Shown here: positions 18,479 to 27,475 of the stretch, piece by piece | Numbering within the stretch: the first letter of the stretch is position 1 | How the letters are laid out: each line of letters opens with the position of its first letter | Assembly (NCBI RefSeq): GCF_004295345.1 | Contig: NZ_CP036200.1 | Coordinates: forward strand, 3,473,501-3,537,500 | DNA length: 64,000 nucleotides | Source: Shewanella maritima | Lineage (GTDB): Bacteria; Pseudomonadota; Gammaproteobacteria; Enterobacterales; Shewanellaceae | Reading direction: 5' to 3' | Translations under genes and position numbers: made by a program | Notes under the pieces: generated by a model | The model's input: the letters and a program-made list of their open reading frames with translations, nothing else | Databases searched by the model: none | What the model was told of the DNA's origin: nothing

Positions 18479-18497
18479 GTTTACTCTGACCCAATTT
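18479..18497 (+). repeat. REP-like repeat copy 12
   Basis: GTTTACTCTGACCCAATTTG, the last family member seen; none occurs further right in the window. Confidence 0.8.
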
Positions 18498-18645
18498 GTT
18501 GGTTTTAGTGGTGGTTTGGGTGGCTGTTGGGGATTCTTTTGTAATTAACCCAAGACTAATGGCTGAAAAACACCGATAATTCACCCTAATTTGATTCTAT
18601 CGGCTGCTTGGTTTGTGAGTGGTTGTGTCTATTTGGGTGTAAGTA

Positions 18646-20820
18646 ATGGAAATTAAAGTAAACTTTCTTGATAACTTAAGGCTTGAGGCTAAGTTTGACG
18701 ATTTTACGGTAACGGCTGATCAGCCTATTCGCTACAAGGGTGATGGCTCTGCGCCTAGTCCGTTTGATTATTTCCTTGCTTCATCGGCATTGTGCGCGGC
18801 TTATTTTATTAAGGTGTATTGTAAGGCGCGTGATATTTCTACCGATAATATTCGCCTGTCGCAGAACAACATTGTTGACCCGGAAGACCGCTATAACCAA
18901 ATCTTTCAAATCCAAGTAGAGCTGCCAGAAGACATTTCTGAAAAAGACCGTCAAGGCATTTTGCGCTCGGTTGAGCGTTGCACCGTTAAAAAGGTGGTGC
19001 AAACAGGCCCAGAGTTTAAGATTGAAACTGTTGAAAGCTTGGATGCTGACGCTAACGCCATGCTTATGGGACAAGCTGATGGCGACAGCAGTACTTATAT
19101 TCTCGGTAAAGACCTACCGCTTGAGAAAACCATCGAGAACATGACTGGCATGCTTGCCGATTTGGGCATGAAGATTGAAGTATCTTCATGGCGCAATATT
19201 GTGCCAAACGTTTGGTCGCTGCATATTCGCGACTCAGCGTCGCCGCTGTGTTTTACCAATGGTAAAGGTGCAAGTAAAGAAAGTGCGCTGTGCTCTGCTC
19301 TAGGTGAGTTTATCGAGCGTTTAAATAACAACTTCTTCTATAACGATTGGTATCTGGGAACTGAAATTGCCAATAGTGAGTTTGTACACTATCCAAACGA
19401 GAAGTGGTTTGAGCTTGAGCAAGATGATGCTTTGCCTCAAGGTCTGCTAGATGAATACACGTTAGAAATTTATAACCCTGATGATGAGCTTTGTGGCTCG
19501 CACTTAATTGACACCAACTCGGGCAATGTTGAGCGCGGTATTTGTGCTATTCCTTATACTCGCCACAGCGACGGCGAGACGGTTTACTTCCCGCAAAATT
19601 TGATTGAAAACCTGTTTCTCAGTAACGGCATGAGTGCTGGTAATAATATTAAAGAAGCGCAAGTGCAGTGCTTGTCAGAGATTTTTGAGCGTGCGGTTAA
19701 GCGCCAAATCATTGAGCAAGAAATTGTGCTGCCAGATGTGCCTGCTGAGGTGCTAGCCAAGTATCCCGCTATTGTTGCAGGTATTGAAGGGCTTGAAGCG
19801 CAGGGATTCCCGATTGTGGTTAAAGACGCCTCTCTTGGCGGGCAGTTTCCTGTGATGTGTGTGACCTTGATGAACCCGAAAACAGGCGGAGTATTCGCTT
19901 CATTTGGTGCTCACCCAAGCTTTGAAGTTGCGCTTGAGCGCAGCTTAACCGAGCTGCTGCAAGGTCGCAGTTTTGAGGGATTAAATGATGTGCCTAAGCC
20001 AACATTTAATAGTCTGGAAGTGAGCGAGCCTGAGAACTTTGTTGAGCACTTTATTGATTCAACTGGCACCATTTCGTGGCGCTTCTTTAGCGCTAAGCAC
20101 GACTATGAATTTGTTGAATGGGATTTCTCTGGCACCACAGATGAAGAAGCTGAGTGCTTATTTGCGATAATGGCTGAGATTGGCAAAGAGGTGTACAGCG
20201 CCGAGTTTACTCAGTTAGGTGCCAGTGCGGTGCGTATGCTAGTGCCTGATTACTCGGAAGTTTATGGCGTGGATGATCTTATTTGGGATAACACCAATAA
20301 GGCGTTGAATTATCGTGAAGATATTTTGAATCTGCACCGTTTGTCAGATGATGAACTTGCTGAATTGGTAGAGCGTTTAGAAGACTCACAGCTTGATAAC
20401 TACACAGATATTAAAACTCTAATCGGCATCGTATTTGATGAAAATACCGTTTGGGGGCAGCTGACCATCATTGAACTTAAAATCTTGATTTACCTTGCGT
20501 TGGGTGCATTAGAAGAAGCGCAAGAGTTAGTTGGTGACTTCTTGCAGTTTAACGACAACACGGTTGAGCGTGGTCTATTTTATCAAGCGATGAATGTGGT
20601 GCTTGAGGTTGCCATTGACGATGAGTTGGAGATTGAAGATTACCTTACTAGCTTTACCCGCATGTTTGGTGAGCAAGTAATTGACGCTGTTATTGGCTCG
20701 GTTAACGGTGATGTACGTTTCCATGGGTTAACTGAAACCAGCATGGAGCTAGAAGGTATTGAGCCGCACTTACGCTTAATTGAAAGCTACAAGAAACTAC
20801 ACCAGGCTCGTAAGAGCTAA
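18646..20820 (+). CDS. ycaO: OsmC–YcaO fusion protein (ribosomal S12 methylthiotransferase accessory)
   Basis: A 724-residue cytoplasmic protein. Residues ~1–140 form an OsmC/Ohr-like domain (SAPSPFDYFLASSALCAAYFI, with C at the usual peroxidatic position). Residues ~165–724 align along nearly the whole of E. coli YcaO (586 aa): NVWSLHIRDSASPLCFTNGKGAS, LGEFIERLNNNFF, NGMSAGNNIKEAQVQCLSEIFER, SFGAHPSFEVALERSLTELLQGR, and the helical C-terminal region. E. coli YcaO aids RimO in beta-methylthiolation of Asp88 of S12. The OsmC fusion occurs in other gammaproteobacteria; what it adds is unknown, possibly thiol or peroxide chemistry. It is monocistronic with its own terminator. Confidence 0.9.
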   Translation: MEIKVNFLDNLRLEAKFDDFTVTADQPIRYKGDGSAPSPFDYFLASSALCAAYFIKVYCKARDISTDNIRLSQNNIVDPEDRYNQIFQIQVELPEDISEKDRQGILRSVERCTVKKVVQTGPEFKIETVESLDADANAMLMGQADGDSSTYILGKDLPLEKTIENMTGMLADLGMKIEVSSWRNIVPNVWSLHIRDSASPLCFTNGKGASKESALCSALGEFIERLNNNFFYNDWYLGTEIANSEFVHYPNEKWFELEQDDALPQGLLDEYTLEIYNPDDELCGSHLIDTNSGNVERGICAIPYTRHSDGETVYFPQNLIENLFLSNGMSAGNNIKEAQVQCLSEIFERAVKRQIIEQEIVLPDVPAEVLAKYPAIVAGIEGLEAQGFPIVVKDASLGGQFPVMCVTLMNPKTGGVFASFGAHPSFEVALERSLTELLQGRSFEGLNDVPKPTFNSLEVSEPENFVEHFIDSTGTISWRFFSAKHDYEFVEWDFSGTTDEEAECLFAIMAEIGKEVYSAEFTQLGASAVRMLVPDYSEVYGVDDLIWDNTNKALNYREDILNLHRLSDDELAELVERLEDSQLDNYTDIKTLIGIVFDENTVWGQLTIIELKILIYLALGALEEAQELVGDFLQFNDNTVERGLFYQAMNVVLEVAIDDELEIEDYLTSFTRMFGEQVIDAVIGSVNGDVRFHGLTETSMELEGIEPHLRLIESYKKLHQARKS

Positions 20821-20882
20821 GGGACATCTCTAAAGCTTCACGTTAAGGGTTAACGATATGTGTTAACTCACTTTGAACAACC

Positions 20883-20911
20883 AAAAGCGGACGCGATTAG
20901 CGTCCGTTTTT
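20883..20911 (+). terminator. Intrinsic terminator after ycaO
   Basis: Stem CGGACGC (20888–20894) with GCGTCCG (20900–20906) followed by TTTTT, and preceded by AAAA. Confidence 0.85.
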
Positions 20912-21096
20912 GGTTGAAGCATAGGTTAACCGCATATTTAGCTCTTACACGTTAGACAAACATAACCCCAGTATTAATAGATGTTTGAGCGATATTTGAG
21001 CGAATCAAAACGAGAGTTTGAAATAGCCTTTATTTGTCTGTAACAATTTGTTAACTTCTTTTCTGCGCTTGATAACAATAACAATAAAGGTGTCGC

Positions 21097-22956
21097 ATGA
21101 TTAAGAAGACCTTAAAGTGGTTTGGACTAGGTACTGTTGGATTAACGGCTGTTGCAGCAAGTTTTGCTGCCCACGAGTGGTATGCCGAAAAGCCAGTATT
21201 TTTTAGGGCCTTCTTAGATCGCGAACTGGTTAAAATGGCTATTGAAAGTCCTGAAACCCTCACCTCATTGGGCGTACTGGAGTCTGTTGGTATTAACGGT
21301 CACAACGCTCATCTTGATGATGTTGACCCGCAAAAAGATGAAGAGCTGTTCGTAAAAGCCGCTAAGTTCAAGCGAACCTTGGTGCAATATGACGATAGTA
21401 GCCTAAACACCAATGAGCAATTCTCCAAGCAAATCGCCTTATATCTGCTTGATACTCTCGCAGCTTATGAGCCATATAAACACCATAATTACCCAGCTAA
21501 TCAAATGTTTGGCGTGCAAAGCGGCTTCCCGAGTTTTATGCAGGCGCAACATGCGATTACCTCAGTGACCGACGCGAATAACTATCTGTCGCGTCTAGCT
21601 GAAGTTGAGCGCAAATTTGGTCAATATGTTCATGGCCTACAAATTAGAGAAAACAAAGGCATTATCCCGCCAAGGTTTGTTATCGACCGGGTACTAGATG
21701 AAATGATTGCCTTTGTTGATACCCCAGCGGATGAAAATATTCTTTATACCTCGTTTAAAGAAAAGCTCGACAAACTAAGCGAGATTGACCGCACTGAGTA
21801 TCAAACGCTACTGGCAAAGGCGCAAATTGCGATTAATGAGTCGGTTTATCCTGCCTATGACTTGTTTATTACTTATTTCAGTGGTCTAAGAAACAAAGCA
21901 GGCGATGATCACGGCTACTGGCATTTACCCGATGGTGACAAAGCCTATGATGTGGCACTGCGATTTTTCACCACTACCGACTACAGCGCTGAACAAATTC
22001 ACCAATTGGGTTTGCAGGAAGTGGCGCGTATTCATCAAGAAATGCTTAGTTTATTTGAACAAGAAGGTGTCGATACCAGTAACGGTTATTTGGCTGCAAT
22101 GAAGGAATATTCTGCGCGCCCTGAGTTTTATTACAGCGACAGCGACGAAGGACGTGAGCAAATCCTTAAGGATTATCAAAAAATCTTAGATGAAATAGAC
22201 CAGGGCTTAGCCGCAAGCTTTAACATTCGCCCTAAGGCTGGAATGGAAGTGGTTCGCATACCTGAGTTTAAAGAGAAAACCTCACCTGGTGCATATTATC
22301 AAGGCCCGTCAATGGATGGCTCTCGCCCTGGGCGCTTTTTCGCTAACCTTTACGATATAAAGGCTACGCCAAAATACAGTATGCGCACATTGGCTTACCA
22401 TGAGGGCATACCTGGCCATCATTTTCAGGTCGCTATTGCGATGGAGCTGGAAGGCATGCCGTTTTTACGCCGCTTTGCACCATTTACGGCTTATACCGAA
22501 GGTTGGGCCTTGTATGCTGAGCGTCTTGCTTATGAGCAAGGGTTTGTCAAAACACCAGCGGATAATATAGGTCGCTTAGCTGATGAGCTTTTACGTGCAG
22601 TGCGCTTGGTGGTGGACACTGGTATACATGCTAAGCGTTGGACTCGTGAACAAGCCATTGACTATATGGCGAGTAACACAGGGCGGGTGCATAGTGACGT
22701 AGTTTCTGAAATTGAGCGTTATATTGTAATGCCGGGGCAGGCGACCTCATATAAAGTTGGCATGATCAAAATTTTGGAGTTACGAGAAAAAGCTAAGCAG
22801 GCTTTAGGTGACAAGTTTGATATTCGTGATTTTCATGACGCGGTGCTAAAAAATGGTCCTATGCCATTGGATATTCTAGAGCAGGTGATTGATGGCTATA
22901 TTGATGATGCGCGCAATTACCGCCTAGCTTCTCAAGCAGAGGCTGTCACGCTCTAA
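21097..22956 (+). CDS. DUF885 family zinc peptidase-like protein
   Basis: A 619-residue protein with an N-terminal membrane anchor or signal (WFGLGTVGLTAVAASFAAHEW). DUF885 proteins are predicted gluzincin-type metallopeptidases. The active-site segment AYHEGIPGHHFQVAIAMELEG supplies HExxxxH-like Zn ligands, and downstream FTAYTEGWALYAERL supplies the third Glu. MPGQATSYKVGMIKILELREKA near the C-terminus is the conserved family block. It probably faces the periplasm. The gene is flanked by terminators on both sides, so it is monocistronic. Confidence 0.85.
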   Translation: MIKKTLKWFGLGTVGLTAVAASFAAHEWYAEKPVFFRAFLDRELVKMAIESPETLTSLGVLESVGINGHNAHLDDVDPQKDEELFVKAAKFKRTLVQYDDSSLNTNEQFSKQIALYLLDTLAAYEPYKHHNYPANQMFGVQSGFPSFMQAQHAITSVTDANNYLSRLAEVERKFGQYVHGLQIRENKGIIPPRFVIDRVLDEMIAFVDTPADENILYTSFKEKLDKLSEIDRTEYQTLLAKAQIAINESVYPAYDLFITYFSGLRNKAGDDHGYWHLPDGDKAYDVALRFFTTTDYSAEQIHQLGLQEVARIHQEMLSLFEQEGVDTSNGYLAAMKEYSARPEFYYSDSDEGREQILKDYQKILDEIDQGLAASFNIRPKAGMEVVRIPEFKEKTSPGAYYQGPSMDGSRPGRFFANLYDIKATPKYSMRTLAYHEGIPGHHFQVAIAMELEGMPFLRRFAPFTAYTEGWALYAERLAYEQGFVKTPADNIGRLADELLRAVRLVVDTGIHAKRWTREQAIDYMASNTGRVHSDVVSEIERYIVMPGQATSYKVGMIKILELREKAKQALGDKFDIRDFHDAVLKNGPMPLDILEQVIDGYIDDARNYRLASQAEAVTL

Positions 22957-22980
22957 ATTTTTTACTGCGTACACTACAAG

Positions 22981-23009
22981 CGCCCTATGCCAGTGAGCTA
23001 GGGCGTTTT
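22981..23009 (+). terminator. Intrinsic terminator after DUF885 gene
   Basis: CGCCCTA (22981–22987) pairs with TAGGGCG before a T-run. Confidence 0.75.
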
Positions 23010-23174
23010 CGTATGCGCTTTACTCAAAACCTAATTCATAGAGCAAATCCTGAGTGCAAATGCGAGATCTGCGAGTTTGATCATCCTACATGGATATTTA
23101 AAATGTTGAATATATGAAAAATCAGATATAACATTGTTCGTATGTAAGTTAGTTCTATGATGAGAGAGTGAACG

Positions 23175-24194
23175 ATGGGAATTTTTGAGCGCTATTTGTC
23201 TTTATGGGTTGGGCTAAGTATTGCCCTTGGCGTCGCACTTGGCTTGTGGCAACCACAGGTATTTGAGGTTATTGCTACGCTTGAGGTTGCCAGTGTTAAT
23301 CTGGTGGTTGCTGTTTTCATATGGGTGATGATTTACCCAATGATGGTACAGATAGATTTTGCCGCAGTGAAAGATGTGCGCAAAAATCCACAAGGTTTAA
23401 TCCTTACCTTAGTGATTAATTGGTTAATCAAACCTTTCACCATGGCGGCGTTAGGCTGGTTGTTCTTCAAGGTGCTGTTTATTGACTTTGTCGACCCAGA
23501 GTCTGCACAAGAGTACATAGCAGGCATGATTTTGCTTGGGGTAGCACCTTGTACTGCTATGGTATTTGTGTGGTCCCAGCTCACTAAGGGCGACCCTAAC
23601 TATACCTTGGTACAAGTGTCGGTGAACGACGTGATTATGGTTTTTGCATTTGCGCCAATCACAGCCTTGTTACTGGGGGTGAGTGATATTCAAGTCCCTT
23701 GGGAGACCCTGCTAGTTTCGGTCGTTTTATACGTGCTTTTACCACTCATTGCTGGCGTGATTACCCGCAAAAAGCTTAATGCTAAAGGTTCGCAAGGGCT
23801 GGATGTGCTGCTGTCGACATTAAAGCCTTGGTCTATGGTAGGTTTACTTGCCACTGTGGTGCTGCTATTTGGTTTTCAAGCCAATACCATTGTGAGTCAG
23901 CCACAAACCATCGCCTTAATTGCAGTGCCGCTAGTGCTACAAACTTATGGTATTTTTATCATCGCTTATCTGGCTGCAAAGTGGATGAAGCTGCCTCATA
24001 ATATTGCTGCGCCATCGAGCTTGATTGGCACATCTAACTTCTTTGAGCTTGCTGTTGCGGTTGCCATTTCGTTATTTGGTCTACATTCAGGTGCAGCACT
24101 CGCAACGGTAGTCGGTGTATTAGTTGAGGTGCCGGTGATGTTATCACTTGTGGCAATAGTGAATCGCAGCAAAAATTGGTTTAATCAGGCATAG
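23175..24194 (+). CDS. ACR3-type arsenite efflux carrier
   Basis: A 339-residue inner-membrane protein with about ten spans. Diagnostic ACR3 features are [27 protein letters not shown] (Cys in the fourth span, essential in studied Acr3 proteins), [15 protein letters not shown], and [22 protein letters not shown] (conserved Glu). It exports arsenite by proton antiport. GAGAG upstream of ATG 23175 is the ribosome site. No ArsR or ArsC gene is adjacent; instead a tyrosine-phosphatase-like gene follows. An imperfect palindrome ATATTTAAAATGTTGAATAT (23094–23113) upstream could be an ArsR-type operator. Confidence 0.88.
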   Translation: MGIFERYLSLWVGLSIALGVALGLWQPQVFEVIATLEVASVNLVVAVFIWVMIYPMMVQIDFAAVKDVRKNPQGLILTLVINWLIKPFTMAALGWLFFKVLFIDFVDPESAQEYIAGMILLGVAPCTAMVFVWSQLTKGDPNYTLVQVSVNDVIMVFAFAPITALLLGVSDIQVPWETLLVSVVLYVLLPLIAGVITRKKLNAKGSQGLDVLLSTLKPWSMVGLLATVVLLFGFQANTIVSQPQTIALIAVPLVLQTYGIFIIAYLAAKWMKLPHNIAAPSSLIGTSNFFELAVAVAISLFGLHSGAALATVVGVLVEVPVMLSLVAIVNRSKNWFNQA

Positions 24195-24251
24195 CATTTA
24201 TCAAAAGGGGTTAGCATTTGGTTAGCCCTTTAAATGGATTTAGGAGTCAAC

Positions 24252-24740
24252 ATGATCACTCACCCTTACGATGCACTCAAGTTAGACAATGGCGCGCAGC
24301 TTATTTTTACCCCGTGCCCTGGCACCAAAGGCAGTAGTATTGATGATTCGGTGGCAACACTTAAGCAAGCTGGCGCTGATGTGCTGTTAACCCTGATGTT
24401 TGATAAAGAGATGGCTGAAAACAATGCCAGCGATCTGGCCGCTGTTTGTTACGCCAACGAAATGAACTGGCTGCAACTACCTATAGCTGATGATGCCGCG
24501 CCTGGACAGGAGTTCGAAACCGCCTGGGAGCAACATAAAGATGCGATCGTGTCTGTGCTGAATAAGCAAGGGAGTGTTGCCGTGCATTGCAAAGGTGGCT
24601 CAGGGCGTACTGGTCTAGTTATTGGTATCATTTTACGGGCATTAGGCTTACCACGCGATGAGGTGGTTAAGCAGGTTCAAGCACTGCGCCCCAAAGCGTT
24701 AAAACACCCAGTGCAATTAGCGTACTTTTTGAAGTACTAG
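24252..24740 (+). CDS. CDKN3-like dual-specificity/tyrosine phosphatase
   Basis: About 162 residues. The phosphatase loop is VAVHCKGGSGRTGLVIGI, a clear HCx5R(T/S) motif, so the enzyme should form a Cys-phosphate intermediate. Upstream, DVLLTLMFDKEMAEN and LQLPIADDAAPGQEFETAW resemble the CDKN3/KAP-type region with the general acid. The start at 24252 follows AGGAG (24242); the ORF extension to 24234 is not needed. It follows the Acr3 gene by ~57 bases with an intervening A3G4/CCCTTT hairpin (24201–24232). Co-occurrence with Acr3 suggests a link to arsenic or phosphate metabolism, but this is inference; arsenate reduction is possible since the Cys/Arg phosphate loop can act on arsenate. Confidence 0.8.
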   Translation: MITHPYDALKLDNGAQLIFTPCPGTKGSSIDDSVATLKQAGADVLLTLMFDKEMAENNASDLAAVCYANEMNWLQLPIADDAAPGQEFETAWEQHKDAIVSVLNKQGSVAVHCKGGSGRTGLVIGIILRALGLPRDEVVKQVQALRPKALKHPVQLAYFLKY

Positions 24741-24792
24741 TTGAAGTTTTAGTTGAAGTATTGGCTGCAGAATTGTCATAAAGCCTTAGTCG

Positions 24793-24822
24793 TGCCGTTA
24801 GTGGATACTAACGGCATTTTTA
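24793..24822 (+). terminator. Intrinsic terminator after phosphatase gene
   Basis: TGCCGTTAGT (24793–24802) pairs with ACTAACGGCA (24807–24816) then TTTTTA. The second ~270 bp element starts right after it. Confidence 0.85.
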
Positions 24823-24830
24823 TTTTCAGC

Positions 24831-25099
24831 CAAAAACCACTTACTTCAGTAGGTGGTTATCATTCGATTTGGCTTTGCCTGTAAATTCTAGTGTTTTCCA
24901 TATCTGGCAGCTTTGATTGTTTGCTCACGTCGCAATGACATCTAAAGCACGCAGCAATCACTTCCATGTGTGCTCGACAAAAACATCCATGTTTTCAAAG
25001 GCTTTAGATGTCATTACAACTCTAGCTTATAGTTTCAATCGGTGAAGCTAGGCTCCCTTTTAGGGAGCTCACACAAAGCCACCTTCTTCAGAAGGTGGT
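24831..25099. repeat. Structured ~270 bp repeat element, copy B
   Basis: Same architecture as copy A: left hairpin ACCACTTAC/GTAGGTGGT (24836–24857), 14-bp stem ATGACATCTAAAGC/GCTTTAGATGTCAT (24935–24948, 25001–25014), hairpin GCTCCCT/AGGGAGC (25052–25068), right hairpin CCACCTTC-TTCA-GAAGGTGG (25079–25098). The loop of the long stem shares CACGCAGCAA and CATCCATGTTTTCAAAGG with copy A. Two substitutions in the long stem and one in the third hairpin are matched by compensatory partners. Confidence 0.75.
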
Positions 25100-25251
25100 A
25101 ATTTACTGCGTTAAGCTGATTTTGATGAGCGCTTTTTACAGGTGTTTTGCTCTAGAGGTACTCACTGGACGCAAATATTAAATATCGATAAATATATTTT
25201 ATTAATGAGATAGATTTATTTGGTTATTTTTATTGTTTGAGGCTTGTGTAC

Positions 25252-25549
25252 TAGGACCTATTGATCTTTGCTGATTAGAATTTGTTCGAATTAAAAGCAC
25301 TTTAATCGCGACGCGAGCGATGACGTCTAGTCACCTAAACCTATTGATTTTAACAACAGGGCTCGCAACAAACTGAGCTTTTTGCTAAGAGCGTAGGTGC
25401 TTTTAAACGAACCTTTCAGGCAGCGCTTGTTGTCATTTCTACTGCGTTAACGACTTATCATGTGGAACAACCACACATCAAAGTCGTTGCCTTGTATAAA
25501 TTTCCAACAAGCTGCTGCAAAAATAATCTTGAAAGATCAATAGGTCCTA
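25252..25549. mobile_element. MITE copy 1 (~298 bp)
   Basis: Perfect 18-bp terminal inverted repeats TAGGACCTATTGATCTTT (25252–25269) and AAAGATCAATAGGTCCTA (25532–25549). No transposase ORF. Its interior (AATTTGTTCGAATTAAAAGC, CGCGACGCGAGCGATGACG, TGTGG...CCACA) is shared with the inverted copy at 33638–33907. Its right end overlaps the LysR stop codon. Confidence 0.8.
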
Positions 25550-26388
25550 ACCTCGAACATAAGGGAACAAGGTTAATGCATCTTGAACTAGTTGAGTTTT
25601 ATGGCTCTTCGCTAGATAAATCGCATAGATATCACGTTTAAATTCTGGTGCACCGTCGACTATGTGTAGCTTGCCTTTTCTCAAGTGCTCAAAGCACATT
25701 TGCTTGGGCAGATACGCACAGCCGGAGGCTTCTAGGATAAAGTTCAACGCGATTCGAGGTTGACTCATATTGTGGCTAATAATGTTTACGTCACTATAGT
25801 TTCGCATGATCTGGCTGTTCACCGCTTCCCATAGTCAACCATAATCATATTTTCTAGCTCATTTGTAGTGATGTCTTTCTCTGTCGAGACTAGCTGCAGC
25901 GGTACACTAGCTACTTTTTCGCTAACAATATCTTCCATGAATGGCGGTTCGAATAAGAAGGCGATATCGATAAGTCGACTGATGATTTGCTTTCTAAGCT
26001 CTAGTGGCGAGTAGGTATGGGTGTGAAGATGTACATCGTCGAGATTACGATGAATTTTTTGCAGCCAATCTTGCAATACGATATCCCAAATAGACATCAT
26101 GGAGCCGACAAATAGCTGCTGTGAGCTATCCTGTGTTACTCCTACGTCATGCTTTAGTTTCTGCCACATCATCACCATTTCATTAGCATGCTTCACCAGT
26201 CTGTGCCCTTCGGCAGTGAGCTTTAAACGTTTTTGGGTACGGTCAAATAGCAGTACACCCAGCTCTTCTTCAAGTTGTTTGATTCGGCTACTAATTGCGG
26301 CCTGAGTTAGGTAAAGGTTTTCCGCAGCCACTCTGACATGCAAGGTTTGGCTCACTTCTAAGAAGGTGGTCAGTAGCTCAATCTTCAC
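25547..26388 (-). pseudogene. LysR family regulator (HdfR-like), frameshifted
   Basis: Pieces 26388–25819 and 25822–25547 join to a LysR protein of about 280 residues. The N-terminal winged helix reads LTTFLEVSQTLHVRVAAENLYL with TQAAISSRIKQLEEELGVLLF, similar to HdfR. The effector domain continues across the break: MIMVDYG then EAVNSQIMRNYS when one base is added to a run of three C on the + strand (25828–25830). The stop codon is provided by the end of MITE copy 1, so the last residues may differ from the ancestral ones. The gene diverges from the rimK operon, 172 bases away, and could control it. The frameshift could be a sequencing miscall. Confidence 0.8.
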
Positions 26389-26560
26389 GGGTTCAACCCT
26401 CTAGTTTGATAAAAAAAATCTATTATATAGTGCAGTTTATTTTGATTTCCTTTTCAAACTTATTCAACTAATTTTCTTCCCATCAAAACTGAGCATCACA
26501 CGTCGGCATCAAGCATTGGCTTAAAAAATTGATGTGGCTGTACCAAAGGGGGGAAAGCAA

Positions 26561-27466
26561 ATGAAAATCGCAATTTTATCTAGAAACGAAAACCTATATT
26601 CAACTCGTCGTTTAAAAGAAGCCTGCATAGCGCGTGGTCATGAAGTTGATGTTATCGATACTTTGCATTGCTATATGGATATCACGAGCAGTCGTCCAGC
26701 GGTGCGTTATCACGGCGAAGAGCTGCCTCAGTACGATGCCATTATTCCACGTATTGGTGCCTCGGTGACCTTCTATGGCACTGCTGTCGCCAGACAGTTT
26801 GAAATGATGGGTACCTTTAACATTAATGAGTCGGTAGCCATTAGCCGTTCGCGCGATAAATTACGCTCACTGCAGCTATTATCACGTAAAGGGATAGGGT
26901 TGCCACGCACAGGTTTCGCAAGCAGACCAGACAACATTAAAGACTTGATTAAAAATGTAGGCGGCGCACCGCTGGTAATTAAGCTGCTAGAGGGCACTCA
27001 AGGCATTGGTGTGGTGCTGGCTGATACAGCCAAGGCAGCAGAAAGCATTATTGAAGCCTTTATGGGTGTAAGAGCCAATATTTTAGTGCAAGAGTACATC
27101 AAAGAAGCTGGCGGGGCAGATATTCGCTGCTTAGTGGTTGGCGGTCGAGTTGTCGCGGCAATGAAGCGTCAAGGCGCTGAAGGTGAGTTTAGATCTAACT
27201 TACATCGAGGTGGTAGCGCTGAAATCGTTAAGTTGACTAAAGAAGAGCGCGCAACGGCAATCAAGGCGGCAAAAGCGATGGGACTCAACTTTTGTGGCGT
27301 TGACTTACTGCGCTCTCACAATGGCCCTATGGTGATGGAAGTGAACTCTTCGCCAGGTCTTGAAGGTATTGAAGCTGCAACAGGCTTAGATGTGGCGGGT
27401 AAGGTGATTGAGTTTTTGGAAAACAACGCCAAATTCAATGCCACCAAAACTAAAGGGCGAGGTTAG
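26561..27466 (+). CDS. rimK: Ribosomal protein S6–L-glutamate ligase RimK
   Basis: A 301-residue ATP-grasp enzyme that adds glutamate residues to the C-terminus of ribosomal protein S6 in E. coli. The start at ATG 26561 matches the family N-terminus [18 protein letters not shown]. Visible motifs: [11 protein letters not shown], the ATP-grasp P-loop-like segment [31 protein letters not shown], and the Mg-binding [26 protein letters not shown]. It heads a five-gene run on one strand (26561–30807). GGGGGGAAAG upstream is the ribosome site. Its near-perfect agreement in length and motifs with E. coli RimK makes the name secure; a wider protein-tail substrate range cannot be excluded. Confidence 0.93.
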   Translation: MKIAILSRNENLYSTRRLKEACIARGHEVDVIDTLHCYMDITSSRPAVRYHGEELPQYDAIIPRIGASVTFYGTAVARQFEMMGTFNINESVAISRSRDKLRSLQLLSRKGIGLPRTGFASRPDNIKDLIKNVGGAPLVIKLLEGTQGIGVVLADTAKAAESIIEAFMGVRANILVQEYIKEAGGADIRCLVVGGRVVAAMKRQGAEGEFRSNLHRGGSAEIVKLTKEERATAIKAAKAMGLNFCGVDLLRSHNGPMVMEVNSSPGLEGIEAATGLDVAGKVIEFLENNAKFNATKTKGRG

Positions 27467-27475
27467 GTACGAGTT

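Noticed and set aside
14801..25099. CRISPR array or tRNA cluster suggested by repeated hairpins
   Set aside because: Only two long copies, no regular spacers, and no cloverleaf or CCA end; no cas gene is nearby.
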